Assembly (NCBI RefSeq): GCF_900111945.1 | Contig: NZ_FOYO01000001.1 | Span: 534,251-598,250, forward strand | Direction of reading: 5' to 3' | DNA: 64,000 bases | Source of the DNA: Litoreibacter janthinus | Lineage (GTDB): Bacteria; Pseudomonadota; Alphaproteobacteria; Rhodobacterales; Rhodobacteraceae | Shown here: positions 17,432 through 25,021 of the stretch, piece after piece | Layout of the letters: every line of letters starts with the position of its first letter | Numbering within the stretch: position 1 is the stretch's first letter | Program-made: the position numbers and the translations under genes | Notes under the pieces: model-generated | What the model was told of the DNA's origin: nothing | Database searches by the model: none | What the model saw: only the letters and a program-made list of their open reading frames with translations

Positions 17432-18184
17432 ATGACCAAGCGCGTCGCGATCGTAACCGGGGCCGCCCGTGGCATTGGTTTGGCTACAACCAAGATTTTA
17501 CTGGAGGAAGGCGCCGCAGTGGTCATGGTTGATTGGGACGGCGAAACGCTCATGGAAGCGGCGCGGGATCTTCGCGACGTATTGCCCTTAGATCTGGACG
17601 TGTCCAAGCCTGAAGATGTGGTCGAGATGGTGGCCGAGACTGAAAAGTCCTTTGGGCGAATCGACCATTTAATCAATAACGCCGGCGTGGCAGATTTCGG
17701 TCCCATCGCCGAAACCGACTTTGAACGCTGGCGGGCTGTGATGTCGGTGAATTTGGACGGGGTATTCCTGTGTTCACAAGCTGCAGCACCTGCCCTTAAG
17801 AAAAGCCAAGGCTGCATAGTGAATATCGCCAGCATCTCGGGCCTGCGGGCCTCCACCCTTCGCGTGGCTTACGGTACGTCGAAAGCGGGTGTGATCCAAC
17901 TCACGCAACAGCAGGCTGTGGAATTGGGCGAATTCGGGGTGCGGGCAAACTGCATCGCCCCCGGACCGGTGCGAACCAAACTGGCTATGGCAGTCCATAG
18001 CCAAGCAATCATCAACGCATATCACGACGCCATTCCGCTGAACCGTTACGGAACTGAAGTCGAAATCGCCAATGTCATCGCGTTCCTGTGCTCCTCAAAG
18101 GCAAGCTTTGTTACTGGCCAAACGATCGCAGTTGATGGCGGATTCGAATGCACTGGCGTGGGCCTGCCCGCCTTGCGCGCCTGA
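17432..18184 (+). CDS. SDR-family NAD(P)-dependent oxidoreductase
   Basis: A 250-residue classical short-chain dehydrogenase. Cofactor motif TGAARGIG lies near residue 10, NNAG near residue 84, catalytic Ser in NIASISG and YxxxK as YGTSKAG. The C-terminal TGQTIAVDGGF is typical. The acidic WDGE after the second strand suggests NAD preference. The start is ATG 17432, with GGAG upstream; a longer in-frame start at 17339 is not supported. Its stop is 11 bp before idi on the same strand, so they are probably co-transcribed, but the substrate cannot be inferred. Confidence 0.92.
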   Translation: MTKRVAIVTGAARGIGLATTKILLEEGAAVVMVDWDGETLMEAARDLRDVLPLDLDVSKPEDVVEMVAETEKSFGRIDHLINNAGVADFGPIAETDFERWRAVMSVNLDGVFLCSQAAAPALKKSQGCIVNIASISGLRASTLRVAYGTSKAGVIQLTQQQAVELGEFGVRANCIAPGPVRTKLAMAVHSQAIINAYHDAIPLNRYGTEVEIANVIAFLCSSKASFVTGQTIAVDGGFECTGVGLPALRA

Positions 18185-18195
18185 GGGTCCAGACC

Positions 18196-18738
18196 ATGAG
18201 CAGCGACAACCGAAACATGATCCCCGCATGGGTAAATGGTGAGCTGACTCCGGTCGAAAAGATGCGGGTTCACCAAGAGGGGCTTCGCCACAAGGCTGTT
18301 TCTGTGTTCGTGATGAGCCGCGACAAGGTCCTAATCCAAAGGCGCGCTCTGTCGAAATACCACACGCCTGGCCTGTGGGCGAATACCTGCTGCACCCATC
18401 CGCTTTGGAATGAAATCCCACTCGATTGCGCCACGCGCCGCCTGAACGAAGAGCTGGGGATTGCCGGTATTTCACCAGTTTTTCGCGATCATCTTGAATA
18501 TCGCGCCGATGTCGGAAACGGCCTAACAGAGCACGAAGTCGTGGATATCTTCGTGGCTGAGGCTGCTTCGACCCTAAAAACAAATCTTAACCCTGAAGAG
18601 GTTATGGAGGTGCGTTGGGTAAGCGTTTTCGACTTGTCGCGCGAAATCGAACAGCATCCGGACCGATTCACCGCGTGGCTGAAGATATACTTGGAAAAAC
18701 ATGCCAACCGCATATTCGGCAGCCTAGTTCAGGCGTAA
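18196..18738 (+). CDS. idi: Isopentenyl-diphosphate delta-isomerase, type 1
   Basis: Interconverts isopentenyl and dimethylallyl diphosphate, feeding isoprenoid, quinone, carotenoid and undecaprenyl synthesis in the cytoplasm. The 180-residue protein has the catalytic Cys in NTCCTHPLW, the Nudix-like RRLNEELGI motif, and the Glu-containing EHEVVDIFV. The length is that of the type-1 enzyme. The start is ATG 18196, with CTGAGGG upstream; a longer frame from 18148 overlaps the SDR gene. Confidence 0.96.
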   Translation: MSSDNRNMIPAWVNGELTPVEKMRVHQEGLRHKAVSVFVMSRDKVLIQRRALSKYHTPGLWANTCCTHPLWNEIPLDCATRRLNEELGIAGISPVFRDHLEYRADVGNGLTEHEVVDIFVAEAASTLKTNLNPEEVMEVRWVSVFDLSREIEQHPDRFTAWLKIYLEKHANRIFGSLVQA

Positions 18739-18841
18739 AGCAGGCAAATTTGCAGCACTTTGGTCAAATGGGTGCATAACACAGTGGCACGGCGCCACAG
18801 CACGCCTTGAACAAGTTGTTTCAGCCCTGTAAGCGCGCAGA

Positions 18842-18870
18842 TTGAGATTTTATCGTCATACTGCTATTAT
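18842..18870 (+). promoter_or_regulatory. Sigma-70-type promoter for rsfS-rlmH
   Basis: TTGAGA (18842-18847) and TATTAT (18865-18870) are separated by exactly 17 bp, close to the vegetative consensus. It lies 51 bp before the proposed rsfS start, so transcription should begin near 18877. Confidence 0.65.
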
Positions 18871-18881
18871 AGCGTCATGAT

Positions 18882-18902
18882 ACGCCCAAAGACGGGCGTT
18901 TT
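18882..18902 (+). terminator. 5'-leader hairpin (terminator-like) just before the rsfS ribosome binding site
   Basis: ACGCCC (18882-18887) pairs with GGGCGT (18894-18899) around AAAGAC and is followed by a T run to 18902. It lies just downstream of the likely transcription start and 4 nt upstream of AGGAGG, so it may be a leader element acting on rsfS, or simply the terminator of idi. Confidence 0.45.
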
Positions 18903-18920
18903 GCACAGGAGGTTTGAGCT

Positions 18921-19334
18921 CTGTCTCAACAAACAAACGTGGCCGCAAACGCCGCCACTTCGACGGCCAAAGCGGCCCCCGAAAAAGACCCGGGCACCAG
19001 CGAAGAGCTGCTTGCACGGATCGTAGAATTTCTTGAAGCGGAAAAAGCCGAAGAACTTGTGCAGATTGATCTGCGCGGGCGTTCGGAGATTGCCGATTAC
19101 ATGGTAATCTGCTCTGGCCGGTCGACCCGTCAGGTCACTGCGCTTGCTGAGAAGCTGACGGATACGATCAAGCAAGAGTTCGGCCGGTTCTCGAAAATTG
19201 AAGGCAAGTCGCAGGGCGACTGGGTTCTGATCGATACGGGTGACGTGGTAGTCCATGTCTTCCGCCCAGAGGTTCGCGAGTTCTATCAACTCGAAAAGAT
19301 GTGGCTGCCGGCTGGCGCCGCAGACGCCGAGTAA
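18921..19334 (+). CDS. rsfS: Ribosome silencing factor RsfS
   Basis: RsfS binds uL14 on the large ribosomal subunit and blocks subunit joining during starvation. The conserved core (about residue 30 onward: LLARIVEFLEAEKAEELVQIDLRGRSEIADYMVICSG, then SRQVTALAEKL and GDWVLIDTGDVVVHVF) is clear. The start is unusual. CTG at 18921 lies 8 nt after a perfect AGGAGG (18907-18912) and is in frame, while the next start, GTG at 18939, is 26 nt away and has no closer site. CTG is chosen, giving 137 residues. The gene overlaps no neighbour and is followed 11 bp later by rlmH, a common pairing. Confidence 0.9.
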   Translation: MSQQTNVAANAATSTAKAAPEKDPGTSEELLARIVEFLEAEKAEELVQIDLRGRSEIADYMVICSGRSTRQVTALAEKLTDTIKQEFGRFSKIEGKSQGDWVLIDTGDVVVHVFRPEVREFYQLEKMWLPAGAADAE

Positions 19335-19345
19335 CGAGCGACCGA

Positions 19346-19816
19346 ATGAGGGTCACGATCTGTGCTATTGGCCGCCTGCGGGCGGGCCCAGAGCTTGACC
19401 TTATCAAGGACTATATCTCCCGCTTTGACCGCACTGGCCGCAATCTGGGTTTAGGACCAGCCCAGATCGTCGAGCTTGAAGACAAAAAAGGCGGCGGTTC
19501 CGCGGCAGAGGCCGCACTTCTTGACCGCGCCGTTCCGAAGGGCGCAACCGTTTGCACGCTAGACGAGCGCGGCAAAGTGATGACATCCCCGGACTTCGCG
19601 AACATGCTTGGTGACTGGCGCGATAGGGGTACCAGCGATGTGGCCTTCCTGATCGGTGGGGCGGACGGGCTGACGAAAGACCTCCGCGCACGGGCTGACG
19701 CATCCGTGTCATTCGGAAAGATGGTGTGGCCGCATATGCTGGCCAGAGTGATGCTTGCCGAGCAAATGTATCGCGCCGCGTCTATCCTTACAGGGTCACC
19801 CTACCATCGTGTCTAA
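19346..19816 (+). CDS. rlmH: 23S rRNA (pseudouridine-1915-N3)-methyltransferase RlmH
   Basis: A SPOUT methyltransferase that methylates pseudouridine 1915 of 23S rRNA in assembled ribosomes. The 156 residues match the family. Key motifs are VTICAIGRLRAGPE at the N-terminus, CTLDERGK and FLIGGADGL (the cofactor-knot loop), and the C-terminal MYRAASILTGSPYHRV, nearly invariant in RlmH. ATG at 19346 follows the rsfS stop by 11 bp; the larger open frame overlapping rsfS is not used. Confidence 0.97.
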   Translation: MRVTICAIGRLRAGPELDLIKDYISRFDRTGRNLGLGPAQIVELEDKKGGGSAAEAALLDRAVPKGATVCTLDERGKVMTSPDFANMLGDWRDRGTSDVAFLIGGADGLTKDLRARADASVSFGKMVWPHMLARVMLAEQMYRAASILTGSPYHRV

Positions 19817-19904
19817 GTCGGCGCTGCGAACGCCGCCCTCAAACCTCCTTAAAGCTTTCCTGCCACAACACCTGCCAACTTAACCTAAGGACAGGACACC
19901 AAAA

Positions 19905-20165
19905 ATGGACAGCTTTTCGGCATTCCCAACGACCCCGATTTCCCCTGCTCGATCAGCAGCGGCAGTGATCCCAAATGACACTGGCGACCTTACCCATATC
20001 AGTCGGGCAATTTATGTTGGGCAAAGTGGCACCCTTTCGGTCGAAATGGTTGATGGCGATATCGTGACTTTTGAAGGCTTGGCGGCAGGAAGCATGTTGC
20101 CAATACGTGCATCAAAAGTCAGAGCAACCGGAACCACTGCGACGGCAATCCTTTCGCTTTGGTAG
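19905..20165 (+). CDS. GTA head-spike base-like protein (RCAP_rcc01079 / GhsA family)
   Basis: An 86-residue protein related to the spike-base protein of the Rhodobacter gene transfer agent. Recognisable features are the N-terminal MDSFSAFPTTPISPARSA, the TRAIYVG-type strand (here SRAIYVGQSG), LSVEMVDGDIVTF, and LPIRASKVRATGTTAT; such short beta-rich proteins form the base of a head spike in the family. AAGGACAGG precedes the ATG. Its usual partner, the spike protein (ghsB), is absent, and a surface-glycan gene ends 4 bp downstream on the other strand. Recognition is from memory of the family and rests on this short pattern. Confidence 0.75.
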   Translation: MDSFSAFPTTPISPARSAAAVIPNDTGDLTHISRAIYVGQSGTLSVEMVDGDIVTFEGLAAGSMLPIRASKVRATGTTATAILSLW

Positions 20166-20169
20166 TGGG

Positions 20170-21399
20170 CTAGAGCCGCTCGTCCATAGTACGCCACCGG
20201 TGTGCGGGCGCCGAAAGCGCTTGGTCACCGGATCTTTTCCTAAGTGCCGCCTCGCTAATCACCCGCGCCAAAGCTTCGGTATAATCACGCAACCGATCTT
20301 CGCCCACTTTGCGCGCAATTTTGCATTGATGCGCCAGAGTTTCACGGTTGCGATAACCGCTCAACACAGACTGCACGATAGCTTCTTGCCCAGCGTTGCG
20401 GCAATCAACTGTCGCTTCATACCCGAGCGAGCCAAATAATCCTTGAAACTTGTCGCTATACGCCAAGGGAACCACGGCGACGCCCGATGAAAGCGCCGCA
20501 ATACACGCATGCATCCGCGCGCCTGCCAAGAAGTCCAGACCTGCAATATACGCTTTCGCTTCACCCGGCGAATGAAACGCTGGGGCAATCCCAACTTCCG
20601 GAAACTGTTTCTGAAGCGCAAGCGCTGCCTCAAGATCATCCTCCCCGCTTGTGGACGCACCCAATACATGCGGAACGAGGACGATTTCGGGTTGCTCGGT
20701 CAGTGCAAGTAGACGTGTGATCAGGCTTCGCATAGCTGCGGGGTAATCTGCCGTTAGTTGAAACTGGTTGTACCCAGTGTAGCCGCCCCCCATCAAAAGC
20801 CCCGAGATATTCAGTCCAACACATGGTCTCGTTCGGTTCATCTTGGGGCCAACTGGTAGCAAACGCAGCGCAACATCACTGGCCGTCACGATCGGCCGCG
20901 TCACCCCGAGGCCGCGCAGCGCCGCAGTCGATTGATCGTCTCTTGTAGCCACCAGTACGGCCCGTCGTAACAAGTCCTTAGCAATTCGACGCGTCAGCCA
21001 GGACGAGAAAGGGCCAAAAGTTTGCGGGGCGAGCACTACAGGACATCGCGCGAGATGCACCAAGTACTTAAGATAGATCATCCGGCGCAGACGCTCTGGA
21101 CCGTATATGTCCGCAAAGCTGTCACCCGCACCGATATCAAGCATGACGTCGCATTCTCTGAACAGCGCTATCATCCGACGCGGGTCCTTCATCAACTCCC
21201 CATTCAGGTGGAAGATAGTGATGTCTGTGCCTTCGACATATGACGGCCGCTCTCCAACCCAGTCGAACAGCCTGATACCAATTTCGATGCCCGTCGCTTG
21301 CGAAATGCCACGGAGGATCTCAACCTGACTGACCGTCAACGCACCAACGCCAAGATTGTCAGAGTTCGATGAATGGAAAAGCAGCCCAACCGTTAACAT
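20170..21399 (-). CDS. Polysaccharide pyruvyl transferase-family protein
   Basis: A 409-residue protein of the WcaK/PssK-type polysaccharide pyruvyl transferase family, which transfers pyruvate to a sugar of an exopolysaccharide repeat. Signatures are LFHSSNSDNLGVGAL at the N-terminus, DIGAGDSFADIYG, LAPQTFGPF, then DDQSTAALRGLGV and a late FLAGARMHACIAALSSGVAVVPLAYSDKFQGLF. The ATG at 21399 lies 7 nt inside the end of the upstream FrhB-like remnant on the same strand, suggesting the two were once coupled. The C-terminal tail is basic. The gene appears intact although both its upstream partners are truncated. Confidence 0.85.
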   Translation of the reverse strand: MLTVGLLFHSSNSDNLGVGALTVSQVEILRGISQATGIEIGIRLFDWVGERPSYVEGTDITIFHLNGELMKDPRRMIALFRECDVMLDIGAGDSFADIYGPERLRRMIYLKYLVHLARCPVVLAPQTFGPFSSWLTRRIAKDLLRRAVLVATRDDQSTAALRGLGVTRPIVTASDVALRLLPVGPKMNRTRPCVGLNISGLLMGGGYTGYNQFQLTADYPAAMRSLITRLLALTEQPEIVLVPHVLGASTSGEDDLEAALALQKQFPEVGIAPAFHSPGEAKAYIAGLDFLAGARMHACIAALSSGVAVVPLAYSDKFQGLFGSLGYEATVDCRNAGQEAIVQSVLSGYRNRETLAHQCKIARKVGEDRLRDYTEALARVISEAALRKRSGDQALSAPAHRWRTMDERL

Positions 21400-21920
21400 G
21401 ACCGTTCCTCCTCGCGACGGCTAGTGCGGCGCAGCGTGCCAACGAAGTTACGCAGCAATTCAAATAGCGGTGTCTGAAACGCCATGCCCCACAATCCCAT
21501 TCCACGGTACCGCGGAAATGGGCGTCCCATCAGCCAAAGTGCCGCCAATCGCGCTATAAGAACACGCTTGCGACGGGTCTGCCCTGGCTGCACCGACGCA
21601 AGAGAGTCGAGATTGTAGTAAGACAACTCAAGGTGTCGCGACTGCTGGGCACCGTCGACCAATCTTTGTCCGATAGCTGTGCGGGTCAGGACCAAGCTCT
21701 GGCCCGGCCTGTCTGCAAAGATCGGATATCCATCTGCATCCGAATCCCATGCATCGGCGAACACAACGTCAGCAAACATCCCAATCCCATCGGCACAAAG
21801 TTTGCACCGATGCTGCACAGTCTTTGACAGAATCGCGCCCCAACTGTCTGCGTAGCTCATGCTGCGGCGAGACCCATCCTGTAAGTTCGCGGTCGCCTGG
21901 CCGGGCCATCCCTCGTTTCG
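21393..21920 (-). pseudogene. 5'-truncated FrhB/FdhB-like gene (F420 hydrogenase beta-subunit C-terminal domain)
   Basis: This remnant encodes the C-terminal half of an FrhB-like flavoprotein of the kind found in exopolysaccharide loci. The frame reads GWPGQATANLQDG, SMSYADSWGAIL, QHRCKLCADGIGMFADVV (the conserved RCK.C..G iron-sulfur/flavin site) and GYPIFADRPGQSLVLTRTA. Homology-like sequence runs to about 21914-21920. Further upstream the frame meets a stop in unrelated sequence, so the N-terminal half is missing. The ATG at 21860 would give 155 residues, but no ribosome binding site or intact domain supports expression. Confidence 0.7.
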
Positions 21921-22299
21921 GGCTGGGCTATCCGAAGACTACGATTGGTGCCAACGCGCAGCATCACACGGGTTCAAACTTGTCTATGACCCCAATCTGG
22001 TCGTCGATCATCCGTGTCGGGCGACGTGGGACGAGCTGCGATCCAAATGGCGCCGGATCACATCTGAAAGCTACGGCCTGCACCAAGCGCAGGGTCGCGC
22101 AAAAGCGCTATGGCTCGTGCGTGCATTATTGATGCCGCTGTCGATCTCGTTTCATATGCCACGCATTCTACGATCGCCCAAACTGAAAACCGGGCGAGAG
22201 CGGACAGGTGCGCTGATCACCCTCACAAGGCTGCGTCTTTGGAGAATGATCGCGATGATTCGCGTGGCGCTGGTCCAAGATCCTGCCAAAACCAATTGA
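21916..22299 (+). pseudogene. 5'-truncated glycosyltransferase family 2 remnant
   Basis: The frame from about FRAGLSEDYDWCQRAASHGFKLVYDP is the C-terminal part of a GT2 enzyme (SEDYDW is the family ED motif), followed by VVDHPCRATWDELRSKWRR and a hydrophobic ending. The part before 21916 reads as the antisense of the FrhB-like gene. A stop at 21853-21855 closes the frame, so the nucleotide-binding N-terminus is missing. Together with the neighbouring remnant this marks a deletion scar. Confidence 0.7.
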
Positions 22300-22369
22300 G
22301 CCACCAGCCTGTGGTTGAAGCTCCAGCCAGTGCCGCTTAGAAGGGAGTAGACCCATATCGAGGCGACAC

Positions 22370-23890
22370 ATGTCCAATCCCAAACCAGTTGTTCTTTGCA
22401 TTCTCGACGGCTGGGGCCTTTCGGAACGCACAGAGGCCAACGCACCCGCTTTGGCCAAAACCCCGACTTTTGATCGCCTTATGGCAACCTGCCCAAACGC
22501 AACCTTGATTACGCACGGGCCCGACGTCGGATTGCCAAAAGGCCAGATGGGCAATTCAGAGGTAGGGCACACGAACATCGGGGCCGGCCGCGTCGTCGCG
22601 ATGGACCTCGGACAGATTGACCTCGCCGTTGAAGAAGGGACGTTCCAGACAGAAGCCGCATTGCAGGGCTTTATCTCAACGCTCAAGGAAACTGGCGGAA
22701 CGGCACACCTTATGGGTGTTGCATCGGATGGCGGTGTGCACGGTCACATCACCCACATCATCGCCGCCGCAAAAGCACTGAATTCGGCGGGAATAGACAC
22801 TGTTCTGCACGCTATCACCGATGGGCGTGATGTCGCACCAAGATCAGCGGAAGACTATATTGAAACGCTTTTGAAAGAGCTTCCTCAAGACGTATCGATC
22901 GCCACGGTTTCAGGTCGCTACTACGCGATGGACCGCGACACCCGTTGGGATCGTGTAGAGCTTGCATACGATGCGATCATGCTCGGAAGGGGTGAAACGG
23001 CAGCAACACCGAAGGCAGCTCTTGAAGCGTCCTATGCAGCGGGCAAAACGGACGAGTTCGTTTTGCCCACAGTGATCGGCGCCTTCGACGGCGTCAAAGA
23101 TGGGGACGGAGTCTTCTGCCTGAACTTCCGCGCAGACCGCGCTCGCGAAATTCTGTCGGCGATTGCAGATCCAAACTTCGATGGATTCGCTGTCCCGACC
23201 CGCCCGAAGCTGTCTGAATGCCTTGGCATGGTAGATTACTCCAGCGCGCACAACGCGTTTATGACGACGGTGTTTCCGAAGAAGAAGATCACCAACACAC
23301 TTGGCGCTTGGGTGGCCAAACATGGTCTGCGCCAGTTCCGTGTGGCAGAAACGGAAAAGTATCCACACGTCACGTTCTTTCTGAATGGCGGCAAGGAGGT
23401 TCCGGAAACCGGCGAAGATCGCCATATGCCGAAAAGCCCTAAAGTCGCGACCTATGACATGCAGCCCGAAATGTCCGCGGATGAAGTCACCGCCGATCTG
23501 GTGGGCGCAATTCGCGATCAGTACGACCTCATCGTCGTGAATTTCGCGAACCCTGACATGGTCGGCCATACTGGCGATCTCAATGCGGCCATTGCTGCCT
23601 GTGAGGCTGTAGATCAGGGTCTAACTCAGGCCATTGCTGCGTTAGATGAAGTCGGCGGGGCGATGATTGTCACCGCCGATCATGGCAACTGCGAAACCAT
23701 GGTTGATCCTGAAACCGGCGGACCGCACACAGCGCATACCACCAATCTAGTCCCCGTGATCCTCTATGGCGGGCCCGCGAATGTGTCGCTGAATAGCGGA
23801 CGGCTTGCAGATTTGGCCCCGACATTGCTGGACTTGATGGGCCTAGCCAAGCCGGATGAGATGACCGGGGTTTCGTTGATCAACTCATGA
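22370..23890 (+). CDS. gpmI: 2,3-bisphosphoglycerate-independent phosphoglycerate mutase
   Basis: Interconverts 3- and 2-phosphoglycerate in glycolysis, using two Mn ions and a phosphoserine. The 506 residues match the family. Seen are VLCILDGWGLSE (metal Asp), GNSEVGHTNIGAGR (catalytic Ser), SDGGVHGH, and the C-terminal metal sites NFANPDMVGHTGD and VTADHGNCE. The ATG at 22370 has GAGGCG upstream. Its stop overlaps the ATG of the EnvC-like gene (ATGA), so the two are translationally coupled. Confidence 0.98.
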   Translation: MSNPKPVVLCILDGWGLSERTEANAPALAKTPTFDRLMATCPNATLITHGPDVGLPKGQMGNSEVGHTNIGAGRVVAMDLGQIDLAVEEGTFQTEAALQGFISTLKETGGTAHLMGVASDGGVHGHITHIIAAAKALNSAGIDTVLHAITDGRDVAPRSAEDYIETLLKELPQDVSIATVSGRYYAMDRDTRWDRVELAYDAIMLGRGETAATPKAALEASYAAGKTDEFVLPTVIGAFDGVKDGDGVFCLNFRADRAREILSAIADPNFDGFAVPTRPKLSECLGMVDYSSAHNAFMTTVFPKKKITNTLGAWVAKHGLRQFRVAETEKYPHVTFFLNGGKEVPETGEDRHMPKSPKVATYDMQPEMSADEVTADLVGAIRDQYDLIVVNFANPDMVGHTGDLNAAIAACEAVDQGLTQAIAALDEVGGAMIVTADHGNCETMVDPETGGPHTAHTTNLVPVILYGGPANVSLNSGRLADLAPTLLDLMGLAKPDEMTGVSLINS

Positions 23891-25014
23891 AGTCGCTCGT
23901 TCTATCCCTTGTTCTAACTGCTCTGGCTGGCATTGTATTCGCGCAAAGCGACCCAATCACCACAGCAAAACGCGCAAGCCAGATGCTTGATGTCGCGGCC
24001 AATAGTCTTGCAGAAGCAGAAAGCGCCTCTGACCGTGTTGGCGCGCTGACTGAGACGGTGCGCGCCTACGAAGAAGGCCTTTCTGCTCTGCGTGAAGGCT
24101 TGCGCCGCGCGGCTATCCAGGAACGCAGCATTGCATTGGTCTTCGAAGCGAAGCGCGATCGATTGTCTCGGCTGCTTGGCGTTTTACAAACCATCGGCGC
24201 GTCGCCGGCACCGTTGTTGATGATGCATCCGACTGGGGCCATCGGCACAGCGCGCTCCGGCATGATCCTGTCCGAGGTAACGCCAGCCTTGCAGTCAGAG
24301 GCTCTAACCCTGCGCCGCCAGCTTGAAGAAGTCCGCGATATTCGCAGTCTGCAACAAAGCGCTGCAATCCAGTTAACCAAAGCGCTGGCCGAGGTTCAGG
24401 TTGCAAGGGCCGGGTTGTCAAAGGCAATCGCCGATCGCGTAGATTTGCCCCGCAGCTTTACCGCGGATGCAGACAAGATGCGCGCTTTGGTTGAAAGCAG
24501 TGACACGTTGCAGAGCTTCGCATCTGGACTCACCGATCTGAACCCTTCGGACCTGAATAATCCAGCCGATTTCGAGGCGGCAAAAGGCACGCTAGGGTTG
24601 CCCGCAAATGGTACAGTTCTGCACGGTTTCAACGAAACCGACGCCTCAGGGGTGAAGCGCCCCGGCATTTTGCTCGCAGTGCGCGCTCAATCATTGGTCG
24701 CAGCGCCTTGGCCCGCAACTTTGCGCTATTCAGGCCCACTCCTGAACTACGGGAATGTTGTGATTCTGGAGCCCAGTAAAGGGTATCTTCTGATTCTGGC
24801 AGGTTTGGGCCAGACCTTTGGTGAGGTCGGCGAGGTCCTCAATCAGGGTGCCCCAGTAGGCCTGATGGGCGGTTTGGCCCCCAATCCTGACGCTTTTTTG
24901 ATCACTGCGGCCAAAGGTGGTGGCGGCAATCAGCAAGAGTCGCTTTATATAGAACTTAGACAAGGCGACGAGCCGGTCGATCCGGCCACTTGGTTCGCCA
25001 CCAACAAGGAATAA
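23887..25014 (+). CDS. EnvC-like murein hydrolase activator with degenerate LytM domain
   Basis: A 375-residue protein with a signal peptide (MKSLVLSLVLTALAGIVFA), a coiled-coil region (about 25-190) and a C-terminal peptidase-M23/LytM-like domain (about 230-370). Active LytM enzymes carry HxxxD and HxH; here the corresponding stretches (KRPGILLAV and LLILAGLGQ) lack these His residues, the mark of EnvC-type activators that do not cut peptidoglycan themselves but activate amidases at the septum. It overlaps gpmI by 4 nt and is followed 7 bp later by ctpA. Gene order gpmI-envC-ctpA is common in Proteobacteria and supports the assignment. Confidence 0.88.
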   Translation: MKSLVLSLVLTALAGIVFAQSDPITTAKRASQMLDVAANSLAEAESASDRVGALTETVRAYEEGLSALREGLRRAAIQERSIALVFEAKRDRLSRLLGVLQTIGASPAPLLMMHPTGAIGTARSGMILSEVTPALQSEALTLRRQLEEVRDIRSLQQSAAIQLTKALAEVQVARAGLSKAIADRVDLPRSFTADADKMRALVESSDTLQSFASGLTDLNPSDLNNPADFEAAKGTLGLPANGTVLHGFNETDASGVKRPGILLAVRAQSLVAAPWPATLRYSGPLLNYGNVVILEPSKGYLLILAGLGQTFGEVGEVLNQGAPVGLMGGLAPNPDAFLITAAKGGGGNQQESLYIELRQGDEPVDPATWFATNKE

Positions 25015-25021
25015 CGTCCGC

